A stretch of 64,000 nt of DNA. Source: Sphaerothrix epifaneia (GTDB taxonomy: Bacteria; Cyanobacteriota; Cyanobacteriia; Phormidesmidales; Phormidesmidaceae). Positions within the stretch are counted from its first letter, which is position 1. Each line of letters begins with the position of its first letter. The position numbers and the translations under genes were made by a program. The DNA lies in contig NZ_JBHZOL010000087.1 in assembly GCF_042788235.1 (NCBI RefSeq), positions 18,551 to 82,550 on the forward strand. The letters run 5' to 3'. Under the pieces are notes generated by a model, which made no database searches, was not told where the DNA came from, and worked only from the letters and a program-made list of their open reading frames with translations. This document shows, piece after piece, positions 58,763 through 64,000 of the stretch.

Positions 58763-59431
58763 TTATAAAGGCCCTGAGATTCCTTGCTTACGAATCATCA
58801 AGAAGTGCAGCAGCATGAAGACTGCAATTAACCAAGGCAAAACAAACGTATGCAAGCTATAAAAACGAGTTAAGGTAGCCTGACCAACGCTGGCTCCTCC
58901 CCGCATTAGCTCAACGATTGAAGCGCCTACAACTGGAATTGCTCCAGGAACGCCCGAAACAATCTTTACAGCCCAGTATCCCACCTGATCCCAAGGCAGA
59001 GAGTATCCGGTCACACCAAATGTAACCGTGATAACCGCTAAGATCACGCCTGTAATCCAAGTTAGTTCACGCGGTTTTTTAAAACCACCCGTTAAGTAAA
59101 CTCGGAAGACATGAAGAATCATCATCAGCACCATCATGCTGGCAGACCAGCGGTGAATGGAACGAATGAGCCAGCCGAAGTTGACCTCTGTCATTAAGTA
59201 CTGAACTGAAGTAAAAGCCTCAGCTACAGTAGGCTTGTAATAAAAGGTCATGGCGAATCCAGTTGCGAACTGGATGATGAAGCAGGTAAGGGTAATACCG
59301 CCTAGGCAGTAAAAAATGTTGACGTGAGGCGGAACGTACTTGCTGGAAATATCATCAGCGATCGCTTGAATTTCCAGCCGCTCATTAAACCACTTATAAG
59401 CCGTTGAATCGGTGACTTGCTTAGTAAACAT
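58763..59431 (-). CDS. petB: Cytochrome b6
   Basis: Cytochrome b6 binds hemes bn, bp and cn in the b6f complex and links quinol oxidation to plastocyanin. The 222-residue protein has four transmembrane helices with bis-His ligands (SIHRWSASMMVLMMILHVFRVYL and later RFYSLHTFVLPWLIAVFMLLHFL). Cys42 in FYCLGG attaches heme cn covalently. The N terminus is about seven residues longer than many homologues. ATG 59431 is the start. It is divergent from ctpA, an arrangement conserved in cyanobacteria. Confidence 0.99.
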   Translation of the reverse strand: MFTKQVTDSTAYKWFNERLEIQAIADDISSKYVPPHVNIFYCLGGITLTCFIIQFATGFAMTFYYKPTVAEAFTSVQYLMTEVNFGWLIRSIHRWSASMMVLMMILHVFRVYLTGGFKKPRELTWITGVILAVITVTFGVTGYSLPWDQVGYWAVKIVSGVPGAIPVVGASIVELMRGGASVGQATLTRFYSLHTFVLPWLIAVFMLLHFLMIRKQGISGPL

Positions 59432-59996
59432 GAAGCGGGCGCGTATAGATATTTATGCCGTCAATAGCAAATGTAACATAGCACAAAGTAAACATGAGCC
59501 TAGGCAGACGGGCAATCCTAGCGAGAAGAGCGGCTTAATTTCCGTGGAAAAAGCTTAATTAAGCTAGGCTCAACGTTTACAGCGCTACAGCCTGTAACTG
59601 AGAAGAGCTAGATAAGCTAAGATTGAAGAATTAGATTATGTTTCAAAGCTTTACAAAAGCCTACCGTCTCTGCTGACATGGCGGCTGCGCAGCGTTAGAC
59701 AATAAGTAAGGTCTAGCGGCTGGCTGAGGAACTTGAGAGAAAGCCCCTAGCGTAGCAGCTAAGGGGATCTGCCTATCTATAGTTCCAGGCACCAGCGACT
59801 GTTATAGAAAGGATTCACCTTTCTGCAGAAGCGCCAGAATAGCCAGCAGGGTATATACAGTAGTAAATTTCGCATCCTGCTTTAAGCTTTTTTCAGCTTC
59901 AGAGCCGTCGATGGTGGCAGCCTTGAATGGAACTTGAGCCGCTTACCGCGATTTCGCCTCAGCCAATTTGAAATCGCTGGTGTATTTGTTTTAGAT
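59432..59996. promoter_or_regulatory. Divergent promoter region petB/ctpA
   Basis: A 565-base spacer between two divergent genes, petB on the minus strand and ctpA on the plus strand; it contains their promoters. No tRNA, hairpin of note or coding frame longer than ~20 codons was seen. Confidence 0.5.
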
Positions 59997-61232
59997 ATGA
60001 GAAATTCTTTTTTAAAATCTTTACTGGGTCTGCTGTTGGTGCTAGTGCTCTGGTTGGGGCTTCAGCCCTCAACAGCTTTGGCCGTTAGTAGCGAACAGCG
60101 CTTTGTCTCTGAAGTTTGGCGGATTGTTAGCCGGGCTTATTTAGATGAAACTTTCAATCACCAAAACTGGTGGCTAACCCGACAACGCTTTCTAAAGCAG
60201 CCAATGCCCGATCGAGCAGCCGCCTACCAGGCCGCTCAAGAGATGCTGGCTTCCTTAGAAGATCCTTATACTCGTTTGCTGCAGCCAGACCAGTATCGCA
60301 GCTTGCAAACCAGTACTTCAGGAGAGCTAACAGGCGTAGGGTTGCAAATTACGCGGGATGCTGAGCAAAAGTTCTTAAAAGTGATTGCGCCCATTGAAGG
60401 CTCACCTGCCGCTAAAGCGGACGTGCAGCCACGCGATCGCATTTTAGCCATCAACGGCATCTCTACCGATACGTTTACGCTGGATGAAGCCGCTAGCCAG
60501 ATGCGAGGGCCAATCGGTAGTCAGGTTAATTTGCGTATTGGCCGAGAAGAGCGCGAATTTGACATTACCTTGGTGCGCGATCGCATTACCCTCAACCCAG
60601 TTTATGCAGATTTACGGATTCAACCCGACGGCAAACGTATTGGGTACCTTCGGCTGAGCCAATTCAACGCTAATGCTGCCGACGAAATTCGAGAAGCTAT
60701 TCTTCTACTAGAAGAACAGAATGCCGCCGGGTACATCCTTGATTTAAGAAATAATCCGGGTGGCCTTTTGCAGGCAGGCATTGAAATTACTCGCCTCTGG
60801 CTTGATCAAGGCACCATCGTTTACACCGTCAACCGTCAGGGCATTTTAGACAGTATCACCGCTCATGGCCCCGCTTTAACCGATGATCCCCTAGTGGTTT
60901 TAGTCAATCAGGGAACAGCCAGTGCCAGCGAAATTTTGGCGGGTGCTCTCAAGGACAATGGCAGAGCCGTTTTAATCGGCGATGTCACGTTTGGTAAAGG
61001 TTTAATTCAGTCTCTTTTTGATTTATCCGATGGCTCAGGTCTAGCCGTGACGGTAGCTAAGTACGAAACACCCAACCACTCTGACATCAACAAACTGGGT
61101 ATTCAGCCCAACTATAAGGTGCCCCTAGAACCGATTGCTAGAGAGCAAGTCGCGACTGCTGCAGATACTCAGTACCAGGCAGCGATCGATATTTTGTGTG
61201 CTTCAAATACTGTGCTAGCGGAGGCTCCATAA
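59997..61232 (+). CDS. ctpA: Carboxyl-terminal processing protease (D1-processing type)
   Basis: A 411-residue S41 peptidase with a signal peptide (RNSFLKSLLGLLLVLVLWLGLQ), a PDZ domain (LTGVGLQITRDAEQ to VQPRDRILAINGI) and the catalytic domain with Ser in NQGTASASEILAGALKDN and Lys in GDVTFGKGLIQS. Lumenal CtpA removes the C-terminal extension of photosystem II D1. Several Ctp paralogues exist in cyanobacteria; the position divergent from petB supports CtpA. ATG 59997 gives a proper signal peptide; the frame extends to 59934. The next gene starts four bases after its stop. Confidence 0.95.
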   Translation: MRNSFLKSLLGLLLVLVLWLGLQPSTALAVSSEQRFVSEVWRIVSRAYLDETFNHQNWWLTRQRFLKQPMPDRAAAYQAAQEMLASLEDPYTRLLQPDQYRSLQTSTSGELTGVGLQITRDAEQKFLKVIAPIEGSPAAKADVQPRDRILAINGISTDTFTLDEAASQMRGPIGSQVNLRIGREEREFDITLVRDRITLNPVYADLRIQPDGKRIGYLRLSQFNANAADEIREAILLLEEQNAAGYILDLRNNPGGLLQAGIEITRLWLDQGTIVYTVNRQGILDSITAHGPALTDDPLVVLVNQGTASASEILAGALKDNGRAVLIGDVTFGKGLIQSLFDLSDGSGLAVTVAKYETPNHSDINKLGIQPNYKVPLEPIAREQVATAADTQYQAAIDILCASNTVLAEAP

Positions 61233-61236
61233 CGTT

Positions 61237-62511
61237 GTGCGCACTTATCACGATCCGCTACATGGAGCCATTACGCTGGATCGCGCCGATGCTGTAGAAA
61301 ATCTCTTAATTCAGCTCATTGATACGCCTGCTTTTCAACGGCTGCGCCGAATTCGTCAGTTAGGGCCTGCAAGCCTGACTTTTCATGGGGCGGAGAGTTC
61401 TCGCTTTACCCACTCTTTGGGTGTGATGGCGATCGCCCGTCAGGCTTTTGATCGCTTAGCCCAACGTTATGCCGAATTACGACCCTACCGCGCTACTGTG
61501 CTTTGCGCTGCCCTTTTACACGACTTAGGACACGGCCCTTTTAGCCATACGGCTGAAGAAATTTTTGGCAACCCTCATGAAGTCTGGACTTGCCGAATCT
61601 TACGAGATTATCAACCCATTGCCGATTTGCTCCATCAGTTTGCTCCTGATTTAAGCTGGCAGATAGAACAGGTCTATAGTCACCAACACCCAGTTCCTTT
61701 TGTCTGGCAGTTGATCTCCAGTCAGCTAGACTGCGATCGCCTTGACTATCTGCTACGAGATAGCTACTTTACTGGTGCCAGCTATGGTCAACTCGATCTG
61801 GAGCGAATTTTGCTGGCTATTGATTACGATCCGCTGAGTCAGCAGCTAGTGGTGGCTCGTAAAGGATTAGCCGCGATCGAGCATTACTTGGTCGTGCGGT
61901 ATTTTATGTACGCCCAGGTTTATAACCATGCCAAAAACCTAGCAGCCACCTGGCTGTTAGAACAGGCGTTTGGGCGAGCCAGAGAACTTTTAGCACAAGG
62001 GTCATTGACGGCAGACGAAACCGTCCAGGCTTGGCTACAGCAGAAGGCAAAGGGATTATCCCTCGCCCACTATCTAGCGGGTGATGACATTGTCTTTATG
62101 TATCACTTACAGCGTTGGCAACTCAGTTCTGATCGTTTGCTGGCTGACCTCTGTCGTCGCTTTCTTGATCGCGACTTGCCCAAAGCGATCGAAGTTACAG
62201 ACCTTGCCCCTAGTCAGCAACATCAGCTATTACAGCAGCTAGCAGCAAATCTCAGCCGGCAGTCGCTAGATCCCAAGCGCTACAGCGGTTTTCGCAAAGT
62301 ATGGAATCGAGGCTATACGCTGTATCAACGAGGCATCAAACTTAAATCAGAAACGGGCTTGCAAGAAATTAGCCAGCTTTCTCCTCTGGTCAAAACTTTG
62401 GTAAAACCTGTACAACGCGTTTGGCTGATTTATCCCGCCGAAGCAGAACCGCAGTTACTACAGTTAAAAGCCTCTTTAGAGCAGCACTTGAGTTTCTCGG
62501 AGACGGTTTAG
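61237..62511 (+). CDS. HD-domain phosphohydrolase (dNTPase-like)
   Basis: A 424-residue HD-superfamily protein related to SAMHD1 and dGTPases. RTYHDPLHGAI leads, then RRIRQLGPASLTFHGAESSRFTHSLGV supplies the first His, HDLGHGPFSHTAEEIF the HD pair, and SQLDCDRLDYLLRDSYFTG the final Asp. A helical C-terminal region follows. The start is GTG 61237, 13 bases after GGAGG in the ctpA 3' end and four bases after its stop, so the two are likely co-transcribed. The 3' end overlaps the convergent MBL-like gene by 36 bases. Substrate not known. Confidence 0.9.
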   Translation: MRTYHDPLHGAITLDRADAVENLLIQLIDTPAFQRLRRIRQLGPASLTFHGAESSRFTHSLGVMAIARQAFDRLAQRYAELRPYRATVLCAALLHDLGHGPFSHTAEEIFGNPHEVWTCRILRDYQPIADLLHQFAPDLSWQIEQVYSHQHPVPFVWQLISSQLDCDRLDYLLRDSYFTGASYGQLDLERILLAIDYDPLSQQLVVARKGLAAIEHYLVVRYFMYAQVYNHAKNLAATWLLEQAFGRARELLAQGSLTADETVQAWLQQKAKGLSLAHYLAGDDIVFMYHLQRWQLSSDRLLADLCRRFLDRDLPKAIEVTDLAPSQQHQLLQQLAANLSRQSLDPKRYSGFRKVWNRGYTLYQRGIKLKSETGLQEISQLSPLVKTLVKPVQRVWLIYPAEAEPQLLQLKASLEQHLSFSETV

Positions 62512-63171
62512 ATCCAGCTTCTGCAACTGCTGGTAAGCGGGCTTGACCGAACCTGCCCCTCGCAAAAATCCGGTATTTGCTCCCGGACAAACATGCTGGA
62601 GTGTTTCTGGGCTAAAGTCAGCAAGAATTTGCTCCAAACTCGAAAGCTGACGCGGCCAGTGAAAAGTTTTGGCAAAACGCAGAGGCTGTAGTTGACCTGT
62701 GGGGGTAGGCAAAAGATGGCGTCCGGAAAACAAGATGCCGCCATAGCGTTGGTGATAGAGACACGCAGACCCCGGTGAATAGCCCGGTGTCCAAAAAACA
62801 CGACTTTGTGGACTTAAAATATCTGTCTGGTGAAAGGTTCGAGGCGCAAGATTGGGCAATAGATAGGCTTCTTGCTCTTGAATTATCACCTGGCAAGAAA
62901 GGGTTTGCAGCATCTTTTTAACCTGGGCGATCGCCCCGCGATGCGTTAAAAACAGCCAGCGCACGCCCCCTTGATCTGCCAGAAAAGCTTGAGTGGTGTC
63001 TGTCCAGGCAGGACAATCCACTAAAATATTGGCTGCTTGATCTGAGGAGTCATTTTCTACAATGAAGTAAGCGGTACCCCCCATTGTTTCGCGATTGGGA
63101 GGAAACGCAAACACACCATCCAGAATCAAGCGGGGTGCTTTAGTTGATTTGTCAGGGTTAGAAGCAGTCAT
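62476..63171 (-). CDS. Degenerate metallo-beta-lactamase-fold protein
   Basis: A 231-residue protein with the MBL topology (AYFIVENDSSDQAANILVDCPAW, VRWLFLTHRGAIAQV, WTPGYSPGSACLYH, GILFSGRHLLP) but with metal ligands lost: HxHxDH reads H77-R-G79-A-I, the GHTPGS His is Tyr, and the GDxL Asp is Arg in SGRHLL. It cannot bind two zincs in the usual way and may have a binding role. Length and context are like other cyanobacterial MBL-like proteins, so the changes are probably lineage-wide. It overlaps the HD gene by 36 bases at its 3' end; its start overlaps the stop of an upstream small gene. Confidence 0.82.
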   Translation of the reverse strand: MTASNPDKSTKAPRLILDGVFAFPPNRETMGGTAYFIVENDSSDQAANILVDCPAWTDTTQAFLADQGGVRWLFLTHRGAIAQVKKMLQTLSCQVIIQEQEAYLLPNLAPRTFHQTDILSPQSRVFWTPGYSPGSACLYHQRYGGILFSGRHLLPTPTGQLQPLRFAKTFHWPRQLSSLEQILADFSPETLQHVCPGANTGFLRGAGSVKPAYQQLQKLDLNRLRETQVLL

Positions 63172-63377
63172 TCGTCTTTAGATTCTTTCTCAAGCAATTT
63201 TCGAGGCTGGAATTGTCTCTGCTGCCAAGGCTGTCTAAAGTAACTCATTTTGGCAGGAATTGCGTTGAAAAGTCTCAAGAGTCGATTGATGCGATCGCTA
63301 TTTTTTGCTGTTTGGGGCTGGATTTGGCAAACTGAGCTTAGAGACTTGGATTTCGACACTGCGTCAGATCCGCTCAT
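63168..63377 (-). CDS. Possible small protein upstream of MBL-like gene
   Basis: A 69-codon frame whose stop overlaps the ATG of the MBL-like gene (ATGA), which suggests translational coupling. The sequence is basic (NRLLRLFNAIPAKMSYFRQP, QQRQFQPRKLLEKESKDE) with no membrane segment. ATG 63377 has no clear ribosome binding site. I do not recognise a family, so it may be a real small cyanobacterial protein or a chance frame. Confidence 0.42.
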   Translation of the reverse strand: MSGSDAVSKSKSLSSVCQIQPQTAKNSDRINRLLRLFNAIPAKMSYFRQPWQQRQFQPRKLLEKESKDE

Positions 63378-63458
63378 TGCTTAAGCTTGTAAAACCACTG
63401 AAGCCGCAGCTTAGCATAGTAAACTTCAGTTTCGAGAACGCTTGAGTGAAACCAGCCC

Positions 63459-64000
63459 ATGCTGCTTTTTTGGTTACTGTTACTAGGGGTCTTCACCTAC
63501 TTTGTGGTTCAGCGTAGCGTTATGAACATTACGCGTACGCCAACCTGGATTCTTTGGCTAGTGATGATGACGCCTGCTTTTGTTTTAACGGCGTGGAGTT
63601 TAGTTCAGGGACAAGATGAGCCATTTCCTTCAGGTTTGTTGCTGAGCTTATTTGTCGTCTGCCCTGTAATTTACTGGCTGCTGATTCAATGGGGCCGACA
63701 GCCTAAGCCTAAGCCTGAGCGGGATACCCCACCAGCAGCGAGCGACAGTGAAAGCCGCCCATCAGAAGCCCGTCCGGCGCTGCGTCCGATTAACAAAGAA
63801 GAAGAAGCCAGCCTGCAACACTGCTTTCCCTGGTCGGTTTTTTATCTACAAAATATTGAGTATCGGCCTCAGGCAATGATCTGCCGAGGACAGCTACGAT
63901 CGTCTCCCCATATCGCCTATAAAACAGTTCAGGAAAACGTAGAATCTCGCTTTGGTAATCGGTTTTTAGTCCTGTTTCAAGAGGGGCTAAATGGCAAACC
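63459..64000 (+). CDS. Site-2 protease family membrane protein, N-terminal part
   Basis: A gene that runs off the right edge; 180 full codons are seen from ATG 63459. Three hydrophobic helices occur in the first 80 residues (LLFWLLLLGVFTYFVVQ, WILWLVMMTPAFVLTAW, LLLSLFVVCPVIYWLLI), then a proline/charged linker with KPKPE and a domain reading CFPWSVFYLQNIEYRPQAMI and GNRFLVLFQEGLNGKP. This N-terminal arrangement matches cyanobacterial and chloroplast site-2 (M50) intramembrane metalloproteases such as the EGY-type proteins; the HExxH and NxxPxxxxD motifs would lie beyond the window. Its neighbour is the divergent small ORF. Confidence 0.82.
   Translation, partial: MLLFWLLLLGVFTYFVVQRSVMNITRTPTWILWLVMMTPAFVLTAWSLVQGQDEPFPSGLLLSLFVVCPVIYWLLIQWGRQPKPKPERDTPPAASDSESRPSEARPALRPINKEEEASLQHCFPWSVFYLQNIEYRPQAMICRGQLRSSPHIAYKTVQENVESRFGNRFLVLFQEGLNGK

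Noticed and set aside
1..64000. CRISPR arrays, insertion sequences, prophage or integrase
   Set aside because: No repeat-spacer pattern, transposase motif or terminal inverted repeats found; gene content is core chromosome.

Overview
The window is chromosomal DNA from a cyanobacterium. It holds psaC (photosystem I), petB and petD (cytochrome b6f), a complete kaiA-kaiB-kaiC circadian clock locus, group 3 sigma factor sigF, a D1-processing-type protease (ctpA), cobalamin genes (cobO, cbiT) and many small families found mainly in cyanobacteria. The octamer GCGATCGC (HIP1) recurs throughout, which is a cyanobacterial genome signature. I cannot name the species. Full-length KaiA, the large hybrid kinase and the moderate base composition fit a Leptolyngbya/Nodosilinea/Synechococcus PCC 7335-like lineage better than a marine picocyanobacterium (inference).

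Layout. 1-5.1 kb: start of a Ser/Thr kinase, a gene-poor stretch, a conserved unknown, anmK-ktrA, and guaB3 (purine salvage). 5.1-12.1 kb: peroxiredoxin Q, Nudix and alpha/beta hydrolases, a PPP-like phosphatase, an ABC ATPase-LapA-bioB run, an NTF2-like protein, cobO and tRNA-Arg(CCG). 12.1-18.1 kb: kaiABC on the minus strand, with a hybrid histidine kinase reading away from kaiA. 18.1-26.7 kb: a tight VOC/PLP-decarboxylase/cbiT unit, an inactive orthocaspase homologue with an EF-hand, then transketolase, fabF, acpP and psaC. 26.7-38.5 kb: a Tat-exported phosphoesterase, an Aquifex-type aconitase, trxA, a LOG-family protein, aminopeptidase P, a degenerate MBL protein, trpG-dgkA-ybeY-DUF3285, prfB with a +1 programmed frameshift, and a BI-1 protein. 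38.5-51.4 kb: sigF, an ATP-grasp ligase, smpB-yciI, thpR, DUF4278 and baeRF3 genes, a GMC oxidoreductase beside a Rieske-FAD oxidoreductase, an aldehyde dehydrogenase and metK. 51.5-64 kb: a HAD phosphatase, rpsA, VOC and TPR proteins, a glycosyltransferase with gmd, petD-petB, ctpA, an HD hydrolase, a second degenerate MBL protein, and the start of a site-2 protease.

How the genes work together. The window is mainly housekeeping and photosynthetic core. I see no insertion sequence, prophage, CRISPR array or integrase. The noteworthy parts are (a) the clock locus with its divergent CBS-like/kinase/double pseudo-receiver protein, (b) a same-strand set of aldehyde dehydrogenase, Rieske-FAD reductase and GMC oxidoreductase that could form an alcohol/aldehyde oxidation module, and (c) an unusual number of enzyme-fold proteins that have lost catalytic residues: an orthocaspase, two MBL proteins and an alpha/beta hydrolase.

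Starts were chosen by reading the sequence upstream of each frame. Several genes appear to use GTG or TTG (ktrA, anmK, guaB3, kaiA, metK, the HD hydrolase and others). Family assignments rest on motif recognition and memory of homologues; no database search was run.
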